Of a stretch of 64,000 nt of DNA, positions 1 through 9,585 are shown in pieces. Below the pieces are notes generated by a model. That model was not told where the DNA came from. It worked only from the letters and a program-made list of their open reading frames with translations, and did not search any database. The position numbers and the translations under genes were made by a program. The DNA comes from Branchiostoma floridae. Its lineage: Eukaryota > Chordata > Leptocardii > Amphioxiformes > Branchiostomatidae. Position 1 is the stretch's first letter; every line of letters starts with the position of its first letter. The stretch covers positions 19,395,155-19,459,154 of the forward strand of contig NC_049981.1 in the NCBI RefSeq assembly GCF_000003815.2, given 5' to 3'.

Positions 1-365
1 AAAAAAAATGGAGATGGCATGTTGGATAGCAAATGGGATGAAGTTCAGATTATGATTCTCTTATCTCTTCTCTCTCTTACAAACACACGCGCATACACAC
101 ACACAAACAAGAGCAAACAAGAAGAATGGAAAAAAAAACTTTCAATTTTTACAGGTTTACTTTGTTGTAATTCACAAAATTGCAATTTTACATTTGTCTG
201 CTCTCACAATCTGATTGACTTTATGTAAATACAATGTAATTTGAGCTTAAGTTTTTACATTGTTAAAAGTTAATCCGGAAAATAGCAAACTACATACTAA
301 ATCTTGTTCGCAGAAAAATTACAATTCTCTTAAAATGTATACATCTTTTTAGAATCGGCTGCGAT
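1..365. other. AT-rich non-coding flank
   Basis: No convincing gene is visible. The stretch is AT-rich with a short CA-rich patch near 85-105. It lies downstream of the minus-strand exon pair at 366-657 and may contain the 3' untranslated region of that gene. Confidence 0.4.
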
Positions 366-657
366 CTATATCTGAATGTCCTTTTCTGGCTGGTTGGGAT
401 CAAGTCTGTCTGCTTCTTCCACATTCAGTTTGTCGTGGACCAAGCTCTGCTTCTCTTCTGTAGAGGGGTATGGAGGACAGAAACAGGGGAGTTAGAATTT
501 CAATGCTAAGCAGAAACATCAAACTATAGGCAGATTGGAAACAGTACACATTTCCACAATTACTTACAATCTGCCATCCATCTGTTGCTGCCTGGGACAA
601 GATGTGTGCCTCCTCCAAATACAGCTTCTCATGATCATGGACCAATTGTTTTCTTCT
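366..657 (-). CDS. Two homologous exons of an unrecognised gene (3' end)
   Basis: Two exon-like segments on the minus strand encode related peptides. The upstream one, 657-568, is preceded by CTAG and followed by ATT|GTAAGT. It is exactly 30 codons, phase 0 at both ends, and contains LVHDHEKLYLEEAHIL. The second, from about 452 (a GAG acceptor, phase 0) to the stop at 366-368, contains LVHDKLNVEEADRL. The shared pattern LVHD..L..EEA..L indicates exon duplication. An alternative acceptor for the second exon lies at 458-460 (CAG) but would shift the frame. The charged, leucine-spaced sequence is compatible with helix or coiled coil. I do not recognise the family. Upstream exons would have to lie beyond the Helentron, or this is a relic. 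No start codon is assigned. Confidence 0.4.
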
Positions 658-1246
658 CTAGAGGTCCCATCTGAATGATGCAAACAGGAGAGTGAGATTT
701 GGCATTTCAAGGCAGACATCAAATATTTGACGAAATAATTATACCATTGATTTGGAAAGAATACATTTTCTTGTCAGAAGATAATGTGTTTGTGTTACAC
801 AATCTTCTCTTCAAAAATCCCAATGCTGCACCTGTCTCTACAGCCTACACCTACATGTACATGCAAGTCTAGCAACAAAAGAAAACAGGCCCCACCTGCA
901 GTGTGTCATGAGCACAATCTTCTTTATCTGCTAAAAAAACAGAGACATGTCAATCATTGTTTTACACATTTGTGCACACCTCAAAATGTGAATGCACAAT
1001 GCTTTTGAATGATAAAGGAATATGGCAACAGAGGTATAATAAATACATATTCACAAGTTGTACTTGCAAATGAAAAGGTACAATTGACAGGATCAAAAAG
1101 GATTGACATGAATGAAATTAAAGCCATCATATAGAAGTCAAACGAGTGACATTTGGTATAACATTCTACACAGATTCTAAAAACAAGTCCAAAGGATGAA
1201 TTAATATTAACAAAAATGATTCATAAATCCACATGGCTCCCAATCA
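658..1246. other. Non-coding stretch between exon pair and minisatellite
   Basis: Only short stop-interrupted frames are present. I see no repeat, RNA gene or conserved motif. It may be intron of the minus-strand gene represented by the exons at 366-657. Confidence 0.35.
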
Positions 1247-2010
1247 CTGAGCCTCCACCAGGCTCCCTCTTGCCAAGCAAGAGCCAGAGCGGGAACCTTT
1301 GTCATTCCCCATCCCCCTTGCCACCACTGAATGTGAAGTGTGGCAAGGGCCGGAAGCTGGCGCCAAGTACTTCATTCACAGGCATCCACCAGGCTCCCTC
1401 TTGTCCTTTGGCAAGAGCCGGAGCGGGAACCTTTGTCATTCCCCATCCCCCTTGCNNNNNNNNNNNNNNNNNNNNNNNNNNNNNNNNNNNNNNNNNNNNN
1501 NNNNNNNNNNNNNNNNNNNNNNNNNNNNNNNNNNNNNNNNNNNNNNNNNNNNNNNAATGTGAAGTGTGCAAGGGCCGGAAGCTGGCGCCAAGTACTTCAT
1601 TCACAGGCATCCACCAGGCTCCCTCTTACCAATTTTGGCAAGAGCCAGAGCGGGAACCTTTGTCATTCCCCATCCCCCTTGCCACCACTGAATGTGAAGT
1701 GTGGCAAGGGCCGGAAGCTGGCGCCAAGTACTTCATTCACAGGCATCCACCAGGCTCCCTCTTGTCCTTTGGCAAGAGCCGGAGCGGGAACCTTTGTCAT
1801 TCCCCATCCCCCTTGCCACCACTGAATGTGAAGTGTGGCAAGGGCCGGAAGCTGGCGCCAAGTACTTCATTCACAGGCATCCACCAGGCTCCCTCTTACC
1901 AATTTTGGCAAGAGCCAGAGCGGGAACCTTTGTCATTCCCCATCCCCCTTGCCACCACTGAATATGCTGTGTGGCAAGGGCGGAAGCTGGCGCCAAGTAT
2001 TTCATTCACA
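1247..2010. repeat. Minisatellite, alternating 134/136-bp units
   Basis: A GC-richer tandem array whose landmark GCCACCACTGAATGTGAAG occurs near 1319, 1681 and 1815, with a variant at 1951. Two subtypes alternate: one carries CTTGTCCTTTGGCAAGAGCCGG (here cut to its key part, TCCTTTGG), the other TTACCAATTTTGGCAAG. The observed order is a deleted copy, A, gap, B, A, B. The final unit near 1960-2010 diverges. All three frames stay open across part of the array only because it lacks stops; I do not regard it as coding. A 100-base run of N interrupts it, so the copy number is unknown. Confidence 0.85.
1456..1555. other. Assembly gap (100 N)
   Basis: One hundred consecutive N inside the 134/136-bp minisatellite. 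The round length suggests a placeholder gap of unknown true size, which is usual where tandem repeats break an assembly. Confidence 0.95.
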
Positions 2011-2040
2011 GGTTCTCAGTTATGGAGCACCATAGACTCC

Positions 2041-2580
2041 CATTTCTCATTCACTCAGCTCCACAAGGCCTGAGCTGGTACAATACACACACACTCCATT
2101 CCTTTGACTCTGATTTCTGTTTTATCTCATCATTACACAATGTACATTACACAGCATCATGGTGACTATAGAGATTGTCAACCTTCAACTCAGCTCAACA
2201 AGGCCTGAGCTAGTACAATACACACACTCCCTTCCTTTGACTCTGATTGCTGTTTTATCTCATCATTACACAACGTACAGTATACAGCATCATGGTGACT
2301 ATAGAGATTGTCAACCTTCAACTCAGCTCAACAAGGCCTGAGCTAGTACAATACACACACTCCCTTCCTTTGACTCTGATTGCTGTTTTATCTCATCATT
2401 ACACAACGTACAGTATACAGCATCATGGTGACTATAGAATGTCAACCTTCAACTCAGCTCGACAAGGCCTGACCTGGTACAATACACACACTTCCTTTCT
2501 TTGACTCTGATTGCTATTTTATCTCATCATTACACAACGTACAGTATACAGCATCATGGTAGCTATAGAATGTCTGTATT
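2041..2580. repeat. Tandem array (~133 bp x4) derived from Helentron ORF 3' end
   Basis: The landmark AAGGCCTGA recurs at 2065, 2200, 2333 and 2464, giving periods of 135, 133 and 131 bp. Each unit contains TCATCATTACACAACGTACA followed by AGCATCATGGT. On the minus strand this reads as the last codons of the EEP domain (YSxHDAV.CTLCNDEI). The copy nearest the Helentron, about 2510-2580, is the actual coding end of the EEP frame. The array therefore grew from the terminal coding segment plus adjacent 3' sequence. Confidence 0.8.
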
Positions 2581-2972
2581 ACACCATGATTAACAACAGC
2601 TGACAGTTGTGAAATGTACACATGGTCAATGAGAGTACATCTTTCAGTTGTAGGAGACTCTATCAACTGTTTGAAGCCATTTTGCATCAAGAAAGAAAGG
2701 ATCATTTTGTTTTCACTTGACATCAAATTTTCATTAAAGTCACCAAGAATCACTGTGTTACTTCTTTCCACTGCAGACAAGTGCCCCAAGAGTTTCTCCA
2801 AACTGGCTATGAATGAGTCTTTGCGAACATTTGGGGGTCTATAAATGGCTACAATTAGATGTTTCACAGGCATGCAGTCAGCAGAAACTTGCATAACCAC
2901 ACATTCTAGACTGATATCATTTGGGATGGGAATTTCAGAACACTTGTATATGTCACGTACATAATACATATA
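2514..2972 (-). pseudogene. C-terminal half of the Helentron EEP endonuclease, out of frame
   Basis: Continues the EEP domain in the next frame. Visible motifs are LIVAIYRPPN, VILGDFNENL (the GDFN signature), CTLIDHVYI, and YSYHDAVYCTL at the position where EEP nucleases have Ser-Asp-His. That last motif has Tyr in place of the catalytic Asp; the tandem copies beside it encode His there. The join with the upstream frame lies at about 2957-2970, where two 7-base near-repeats (GTACATA/ATACATA on the plus strand) abut. A 7-base duplication is the simplest cause of the frame break. The domain is thus doubly damaged in this copy unless the break is an assembly error. Confidence 0.8.
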
Positions 2973-5900
2973 CTGCCACGCCTCCATGACTGGAATTCCT
3001 TGTCGCATTAGAAGCTTCCTCGCAAGCATGCCCACTTGATCTGTCTTTACGAAACATCTTAAAACTCTCCAACTGAAACTGGGAGGACTGCAAATTTTCT
3101 GACAGCCATGTCTCAGTCAGGCATATGATATCAGCTTCAACCAAACAAGTTGACTTCAGACTTTCAAAGTTCTTTTTAATAAGTCCTTCAGTATTGTGAT
3201 GGACAATGTTCAACACTTCACCGACAGATCTGTCACCAACATTTGTAAATGGGTTGGATACATATTCGAAATGCTTCATCTTATTCACTGCCTCCTGCAC
3301 TTCCTCATCACAGTAGATGGACTCCTGCTTATAGTTTGTAATGTGAAGACCGCCTATGGAACATACCCTACTCAAGGCCACATACGCCATACCTGAAGCA
3401 AAAATATTTTTCATGGAGACAACTACTTCAGGAACTGTCATGCCCTGTACTTTGTGTACTGTGCAGGCCCAGGCTAGCTTGATAGGAATTTGGTAGCGTT
3501 TGACTTTACTTAATTTCTTCAAGTTGTCCTCAATCTGACGAATCGGAACTGAATTCTCCGGTAGACTACTGGGAACTGCACTTTTTTCTCTTTCAAGCAC
3601 ACCTGCCTTTGGATTATCAAACTTCACAAAGACAGTTGCACCATCACTTGCATCTTGCTGGCCACCTGTTACACCTGTAACTGTTCCAAATGCACCGTTA
3701 ACTAGACCATCCTCAACATTGACATTTCTACAAAGCATGACACGAGCACCAATCCCAACTTTGACCACATCAGGGAGGTCGTCTTTATCTCCTTGTGCAT
3801 GAGGTCGTCTTGTCATTGAACCTGTGGTGGGATCTTTGACAAAATCTGAGGCTTCAAAACATGTAACATCTGAACACCTGAGATTCAACATCTTGTCATT
3901 ATAATCTACAACAGCTTTATTGGTGGAAAAGATGTGAAGTGCATCCTTAGGATAATCACTTGATGCAAAGTCTGTAGATAACACCCTTGATGATAGAGTT
4001 TTGTCATCTTCATCAGAAAGTTTGTCTTTTTTTCTCTTTACCCTCATTCTATTCAAAAGGTTTGCAAAGGCAGCATCATCCTTCTGTCTCATGATTTCCT
4101 CAAGTTCAACAACTTCAAAGATTGGATTCCACAAGTCAATGAAATCTTTTCCCCTGTAGAGACTTTGTCCCCTGACTGGAGGGATCTGATACATGTCACC
4201 TACTGCCAAGATGCTCACATTTCCAAAGTTTGCACTTGACCTTGACTGTGTCAGCTGACCCAATCTACCATGAATAGAAGACATGAGCTTCATGTCGACC
4301 ATTGATACTTCATCTACAATCACAATTTTGAGGCTTTCATACTGAGCACGCAAAGTGTTAAGGGTACTTTCAGACAAGGGCTGATACGTCTTCGTAACAC
4401 ACATCAGATGAAAGGCATGGTGGACAGTGCTCCCACCAATATTGAATGCAGCAGTTCCTGTGGGTGCCGTAAGAAGGACAGAGACCTTGTCAGGGTTTTC
4501 TTGTGCCTTTCCTAGTAACCTGGTAGCTTCATAATATATGCATTTTATGAGATGGCTCTTTCCAGTCCCCGCACCACCCGTCACAAAAATATGAAAGGGA
4601 TCTGGTCGCTTTCCCTGTGCAGTTTCCATACACCACTTCCTTACAAAATAGAAGACCCCCTGTTGCATTGGGTTGAGTGACTGCATCATGGGGACCGCAG
4701 TTTTATACTGGATCTTCGTCTGGCAGGCTTCTAGGGTAAAGCTTCTTTCTTTTGATTTGTTAGTCGTCGCTAGGTCAGGAATGTCATCCTCAGTGCCCTC
4801 AATAACCTCATCCACTTCATTTTCTCCCCTCCTATCTAGACAATCAAGTCTTTCTTGTTCCACTTCGGGGAAGATCTGGGCCCAAACATCTTCTAGATTA
4901 CCATCTTCTGCGTCTTTACGAGCCTGCTCAAGTTCCTCAACATTTTGCTCAAATTTACGCCTATTTCCATTCACAATGACATTTACTTTATCCTCCCTGT
5001 CTGATATGGGAGCAAAGCCATTCGAGTAGAATTCTTCATACTTTGCATATTGTGGTGGTTTCAACTGTGCATCAAGGTAGTGTGGCAAGTACAACTTGAG
5101 CAATGTCAAGTAGAATCGCTCTGGCTCTTTCTTTTTATTGAATTTGGCAAAGCGGATGACAGCTGGATCAGATCTTGTACGTTTTTGTACAGCCCCATAA
5201 TTATCCCTCAACACATGCTTTGCTTCCCCTCTGGAAGACTGCTGAGCATTTTCTTGCTGGCCTGAACAAGAAACGACGCGATATTCGGAGACAAACTCTG
5301 CTGCACACATTGAACGGAAAGGTTCTTCTTGTGGCCTCGCCTTGTACCGATCCATAATGCTCGGCATCCAGATATTTTCTTCATCACCGTTTCCCTCACT
5401 TGCAAGCTTCTGAATGTCGGCCAAAGGTTTTGACAAGCGATTAGCTTGTTCATCTGTTGGAATGAATGTGACTTGTCTTGAGCACTCCTTCAGGTTCAGG
5501 CTACAGACCCGATAGACAGCCTCCTGGGCACTCACTTCCCTGTGGTGAAGGTAGGCATTGCCAACTTTTCTCATTTCTGTCAGTACATCCTCGTTGCCTT
5601 CCCTTGCCTCTTTCTGAGCCTGTTTGAGCAGCTTTCCCATTTCTCTTTCTGCTTTGCTGATATATGATACTATGTACTTGACACAACTGTACGCATCGAG
5701 AACATATTGGATGTCCATGTTCGCGTTCCAAGCTCGGAGCAGATGTGGATTGAAATTGTTCACCCACATGTCCTTTGGCTCGCGTCTGAGGAATACTTGC
5801 TTCCTGTTTGCAATCAAGTTCAAAGCGTCACAGACCTGTGCAGTGGTGAGATTGGCCTCCTTGAGAACGTCCTCAGTGGAGCACTTCTCTGGCTCTGTTT

Positions 5901-8900
5901 TCTTGTCCAACACATCCCAGAATTTTTTCAGGTCAGATTCGGCTTGCTTCTTCCTTCCAGCAATGGATGCTGATTCTTCATCGGTCAGGTCCTGTAGGGA
6001 GACAGGGCTGCACAGAAATGTCTGATTCACTGGAGGCTTAGGGAATCCAAACCTACAGATCTTGCCACCTTTCTTGCATGACGATGTATGACCCTTTCGG
6101 TGCATTTGAACCTGGCTAACTATGTCAAATAACTCCTTATCTGTTTCTGAGTTTGGCAGCTGACAGCACACATATCTGTCCACAAAAGAGCAGATCTCTT
6201 CTTCAGAATTTACACCCAATTTTGGTGCATCTTTCACCCAAAACAAACAATGGATATGGGGTGAGCCCCTTTGCTGGAATTCAGTCCTCGTGAACGTGTC
6301 TATGACCTCACCGATTGGCTGCGATGGAGATTTAATGAGGTGTTTGAAAAACAGCTTGACTCTGCGATCAAACATGCGAGCGGCTGTGACAGGATTACTC
6401 TTCAAAATGTCACAACGCTCTTCCCACGACAAGTCGCTTACTGGTACTGTGCCATGATCTTGTCGAATCGCCTCTAACACTTCTGGCCAGCGCAAATCTG
6501 CAGCAGAAAACGTAGCAAACCACGTGGGAATTCCCAGCTGTCTTATCATTGCATACAATTCATTTAGCGCCTTGTCCCAGAACTGCGGAGTACCCCTGAC
6601 TGGCTGAAGGAAGCGATAGCCTTCATCTGACTTAAGTATAGCCTGTAAGTCCTCTTTGTTTGACAACATACCAGCAGATATTTTATGGCCGCCACTTGTC
6701 GTCGGCGAACCTTTGCGCATAGATATGGAAATATTCGACTGTATGAAGCGCAACTCTGTTACGTATTGTGCAAAGAATATGTAGTTAGTGTCGCTTGCAA
6801 ACCGCGTATCTGCACCCATAAGGCGTGCCTTGAAGTACTTGCTGGGCGTAATACGTACATCACGATCAACATTAAAAGAAAACTTTCCAGTAGGGAATTG
6901 AACAGGGAAGGACATTGCCTCTCCCCCAACCTCCTGGAACACAGAAATTGGTTTGCTCCCCTCTCCTGGAGCCACACACATGACGCGTTCATCGTGGTGG
7001 TCAAGAAAATCCTGTCCTATATCTACTGGCTGGAGGCAAGTGTCATGTGGCAGTCCCCGCAAGCGGCTGTCTAGTTCCTCTTCCTCGCTCAGAGCTTCTT
7101 CTTCCATGGTTTCTTCCTCGCTCAGAGTTGCTTCTTCCACAGTTTCTTCCTTGCTCAGAGCTGCTTCTTCCATGGTATCTTCCTCGCTCAGAGCTGCTTC
7201 TTCCACAGTTTCTTCCTTGCTCAGAGCTGCTTCTTCCACAGTTTCTTCCTCACTCAGAGCTGCTTCTTCCATGGTTTCTTCCTCGCTCAGAGCTGCTTCT
7301 TCCACAGTTTCTTCCTTGCTCAGAGCTGCTTCTTCCATGGTTTCTTCCTTGCTCAGAGCTGCTTCTTCCACAGTTTCTTCCTCACTAAGAGCTGCTACTT
7401 CCATGGCTTCTTCCTCATTTACCTGTCGAATAACGTTGTCTGTTTCATCATCTTCCATATCATTCCTAGTTGGCCCTTCCATATGATCCCCCTCTTCAGT
7501 GACAGACTTGCGGTGCTCAGGAGCAGTATGAACTTCTAAGGCGCCATTCCCTCCTTGTTCAGCATCAGATGGTTCAACAAGGCCTCCTTCTTCATTCCAA
7601 GAAGTAGCCCAGTCTGCATCAATAGACGTACCGCTGTAATGTTCATTATTTTCAACAAGATACTTCAAAGCAACATCAACCTTCAATGGACTAATTTGTC
7701 TATACATGTGATGCCCACTGTACTGTAGCTTCCTCTTAAGTTTCACCTTGATTAACTGAGCTTCTGAAGGCATTCTGGGAAGGATTGCATGTGTTTCACT
7801 CACATCTGCTGGGACACACACTACTGGGCCAACAACACCTTTCTGACCCCCTTTCGGGAGAGCTGCAACTTTCATGAATGGTATTCTCTTGGCTATCAGT
7901 TGGGACTCCAGAGTATTGAGACTTTTCAGCTCAGGGGGTATTTCTGGGAGCTTCATCTTATTACTCTGAGCCTCGTATGGAATTGTCTTTTTATCTATCA
8001 TGTGCCTATGACAACAGTGACATATCCACTCTTTACCCCTAGATGACTTAGCTATGGGACACGCATGTGGGCTGCAGTCCACGTTGCATTGATGTACATA
8101 CGTACCTGTAAGACAGTGCTTAACAGCCCGAACATACCTTGATTTTTTACCATCACGATGACAGATTACGACTTGATTGCGAAACAAAAGCCTGTGACAT
8201 ACAGTGCAAACATATTCTGGTCCCTCTTTGCATTCCATCTGGAACTGTTCAATGTCCTTATTGACATCCGTTAAATTCTGCTTCTTCTCTCTGTTAATCT
8301 GCACATTTCTTTTTTTCAGATCTCTTCGATCTGGATCCGTATGATATTTATCTTTCTCATGGTCTCGCTTCTGCTGGGCATGGTTGTCATCAGTGTGATA
8401 GCGCTCCAGGGCTCGCTCCTGCTCCCTTTCGCGCTTCTGCTGGGCATAGTCATCATCCGTGTGATAGCGCTCCTGCTCCCTTTCGCGCTTCTGCTGGGCA
8501 TAGTCATCATCAGTGTGATAGCGCTCCAGCGCTCGCTCCTGCGCTCTATCTCGCTTCTCCTGGGCGTGCTGTTTATCTATGCTATATCGAGTCTTCTTTC
8601 CATCCCGTTGGGCCTGGGCATATTTCGGATCCTCCTGGTATCGTTTCCTTTCTCGGTCTCGCCTGGCCCTTTTTCGGTCGTCGTCATCATTATTGGCATT
8701 AAGCACAGTCTTTCTCTTGATGCAGGCAACTTGTGAGGCTTCTGTAGTTTCCTCTCTGTGGCGCCGTGACATACTCCTTGTCTGTCTTTTGTTGAAAACT
8801 GTTGCTGTGACAACATCAAAATGGTTACCATTCGTATGTTGCATGTATATAGCATTTCTACCATCTAACATGCTTGTATTACTCTCACACCATGGGTACT

Positions 8901-9585
8901 TCATCCATTCCCACTTAAAGTTAAAGCCATGCTTACCGTACACAAAGATGCGTCTTCCCAGTAGTGAAGACATCGCATTTATTTCTACCTGTGTGGCCCA
9001 TGCTCGAGGATCTGCTGGATGACGATTCTGCATGCTTCGACCATCACGAGACAGGTACTGGTCCATGGTTTTTTCAGGGTGCTCGAATGCCAACCAAGGC
9101 CTGTAAACATCTTCAGACAATGTTGACATATATTCAACTGTACGCTGTCTTAATACATCATGATAGTCTTGGGTGCCACAAATAAGGTAACTAATAGCTC
9201 TATAGAAACAATTACCATCCCCAATAATTCTGATGGGATTGATTGGTGCCTCCAAAGGGACATTCCTTTCCTGAATATTGAGATATCGTTCAACAGAAAG
9301 GTTCAGCTGGTCTGCCAGTTCCAATTGATCATTTCCTGTGAAGGGATTGAACATGAACTCTTCCTTCCACTCCCCTGTTTCCACTACCTCTGGGCTATCA
9401 GCTGGTTCCCGCTCCCTTACCTCTACATCCTGGTCATCTGCTGGCTCCCGCACTCTTACCTGTACTTCCGGGTCATCTGTTGGCTCCTGCACTGTTACCT
9501 CCAATTTCTGCTCATCAGCTGGTTTCTTTGTTTCCTGCTTTGCCTTCCAGGCATTCAACTTCGTCAATTTCTTACGCCGAGGCAT
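2953..9585 (-). CDS. Helentron RepHel polyprotein with OTU and partial EEP domain
   Basis: An unusually long intact frame. I prefer the start at 9585 (MPRRKKLTKLN, 2210 residues) over an in-frame Met 13 codons upstream because of its basic, Helitron-like N-terminus. Positions below count from the upstream Met. The OTU domain has GDGNCFYRAISYLICG near 134 and NGNHFDVV near 264, so the catalytic Asp/Cys/His are present. A Cys/His-rich segment and a DUF6570-like LPEIPPELKSLNTLESQLI follow near 480-610. The Helitron-like N/HUH motif HIHCLFW is near 1122, and the two-tyrosine-type DAYSCVKYIVSYISK is near 1308. The PIF1-like helicase has Walker A GGAGTGKS near 1682, Walker B IVIVDEVSMVD near 1768, and late motifs AWACTVHKVQG and AYVALSRV. 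An EEP domain starts near 2133 (DIICLTETWL, with the metal-binding Glu) and is cut by a frameshift after GGVAVYV. It acts in rolling-circle transposition. Confidence 0.9.
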   Translation of the reverse strand: MPRRKKLTKLNAWKAKQETKKPADEQKLEVTVQEPTDDPEVQVRVREPADDQDVEVREREPADSPEVVETGEWKEEFMFNPFTGNDQLELADQLNLSVERYLNIQERNVPLEAPINPIRIIGDGNCFYRAISYLICGTQDYHDVLRQRTVEYMSTLSEDVYRPWLAFEHPEKTMDQYLSRDGRSMQNRHPADPRAWATQVEINAMSSLLGRRIFVYGKHGFNFKWEWMKYPWCESNTSMLDGRNAIYMQHTNGNHFDVVTATVFNKRQTRSMSRRHREETTEASQVACIKRKTVLNANNDDDDRKRARRDRERKRYQEDPKYAQAQRDGKKTRYSIDKQHAQEKRDRAQERALERYHTDDDYAQQKREREQERYHTDDDYAQQKREREQERALERYHTDDNHAQQKRDHEKDKYHTDPDRRDLKKRNVQINREKKQNLTDVNKDIEQFQMECKEGPEYVCTVCHRLLFRNQVVICHRDGKKSRYVRAVKHCLTGTYVHQCNVDCSPHACPIAKSSRGKEWICHCCHRHMIDKKTIPYEAQSNKMKLPEIPPELKSLNTLESQLIAKRIPFMKVAALPKGGQKGVVGPVVCVPADVSETHAILPRMPSEAQLIKVKLKRKLQYSGHHMYRQISPLKVDVALKYLVENNEHYSGTSIDADWATSWNEEGGLVEPSDAEQGGNGALEVHTAPEHRKSVTEEGDHMEGPTRNDMEDDETDNVIRQVNEEEAMEVAALSEEETVEEAALSKEETMEEAALSKEETVEEAALSEEETMEEAALSEEETVEEAALSKEETVEEAALSEEDTMEEAALSKEETVEEATLSEEETMEEEALSEEEELDSRLRGLPHDTCLQPVDIGQDFLDHHDERVMCVAPGEGSKPISVFQEVGGEAMSFPVQFPTGKFSFNVDRDVRITPSKYFKARLMGADTRFASDTNYIFFAQYVTELRFIQSNISISMRKGSPTTSGGHKISAGMLSNKEDLQAILKSDEGYRFLQPVRGTPQFWDKALNELYAMIRQLGIPTWFATFSAADLRWPEVLEAIRQDHGTVPVSDLSWEERCDILKSNPVTAARMFDRRVKLFFKHLIKSPSQPIGEVIDTFTRTEFQQRGSPHIHCLFWVKDAPKLGVNSEEEICSFVDRYVCCQLPNSETDKELFDIVSQVQMHRKGHTSSCKKGGKICRFGFPKPPVNQTFLCSPVSLQDLTDEESASIAGRKKQAESDLKKFWDVLDKKTEPEKCSTEDVLKEANLTTAQVCDALNLIANRKQVFLRREPKDMWVNNFNPHLLRAWNANMDIQYVLDAYSCVKYIVSYISKAEREMGKLLKQAQKEAREGNEDVLTEMRKVGNAYLHHREVSAQEAVYRVCSLNLKECSRQVTFIPTDEQANRLSKPLADIQKLASEGNGDEENIWMPSIMDRYKARPQEEPFRSMCAAEFVSEYRVVSCSGQQENAQQSSRGEAKHVLRDNYGAVQKRTRSDPAVIRFAKFNKKKEPERFYLTLLKLYLPHYLDAQLKPPQYAKYEEFYSNGFAPISDREDKVNVIVNGNRRKFEQNVEELEQARKDAEDGNLEDVWAQIFPEVEQERLDCLDRRGENEVDEVIEGTEDDIPDLATTNKSKERSFTLEACQTKIQYKTAVPMMQSLNPMQQGVFYFVRKWCMETAQGKRPDPFHIFVTGGAGTGKSHLIKCIYYEATRLLGKAQENPDKVSVLLTAPTGTAAFNIGGSTVHHAFHLMCVTKTYQPLSESTLNTLRAQYESLKIVIVDEVSMVDMKLMSSIHGRLGQLTQSRSSANFGNVSILAVGDMYQIPPVRGQSLYRGKDFIDLWNPIFEVVELEEIMRQKDDAAFANLLNRMRVKRKKDKLSDEDDKTLSSRVLSTDFASSDYPKDALHIFSTNKAVVDYNDKMLNLRCSDVTCFEASDFVKDPTTGSMTRRPHAQGDKDDLPDVVKVGIGARVMLCRNVNVEDGLVNGAFGTVTGVTGGQQDASDGATVFVKFDNPKAGVLEREKSAVPSSLPENSVPIRQIEDNLKKLSKVKRYQIPIKLAWACTVHKVQGMTVPEVVVSMKNIFASGMAYVALSRVCSIGGLHITNYKQESIYCDEEVQEAVNKMKHFEYVSNPFTNVGDRSVGEVLNIVHHNTEGLIKKNFESLKSTCLVEADIICLTETWLSENLQSSQFQLESFKMFRKDRSSGHACEEASNATRNSSHGGVAVYVLCT
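7080..7415 (-). repeat. In-frame 33-bp coding minisatellite (acidic 11-mer)
   Basis: About ten 33-bp units within the Helentron polyprotein encode repeats of the type EEAALSEEETV / EEAALSKEETM, giving an acidic, probably disordered linker between the DUF6570-like and Rep regions. The 33-bp period preserves the frame, and unit-to-unit differences are mostly Glu/Lys and Val/Met switches. Copy number probably varies between element copies. Confidence 0.85.
8310..8620 (-). repeat. In-frame charged repeats (YHTDDDYAQQKRERE type)
   Basis: Imperfect coding repeats in the Helentron polyprotein encode YHTDDDYAQQKREREQER and longer variants with an inserted ALER. The result is a strongly charged helical segment between the OTU domain and the Cys/His-rich region. 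Related charged repeats occur in other Helitron N-terminal regions. Spacing is a multiple of three throughout. Confidence 0.8.

Noticed and set aside
1216-2073. Long open frames through the 134/136-bp repeat (several overlapping, one crossing the N gap)
   Set aside because: They are open in multiple frames because the repeat lacks stops, and part of the length is N. No domain or codon bias supports coding.
7047-7486. Plus-strand Ser/Leu-rich open frames at 7.0-7.5 kb
   Set aside because: Antisense of the in-frame 33-bp repeat of the Helentron polyprotein; low-complexity shadow.
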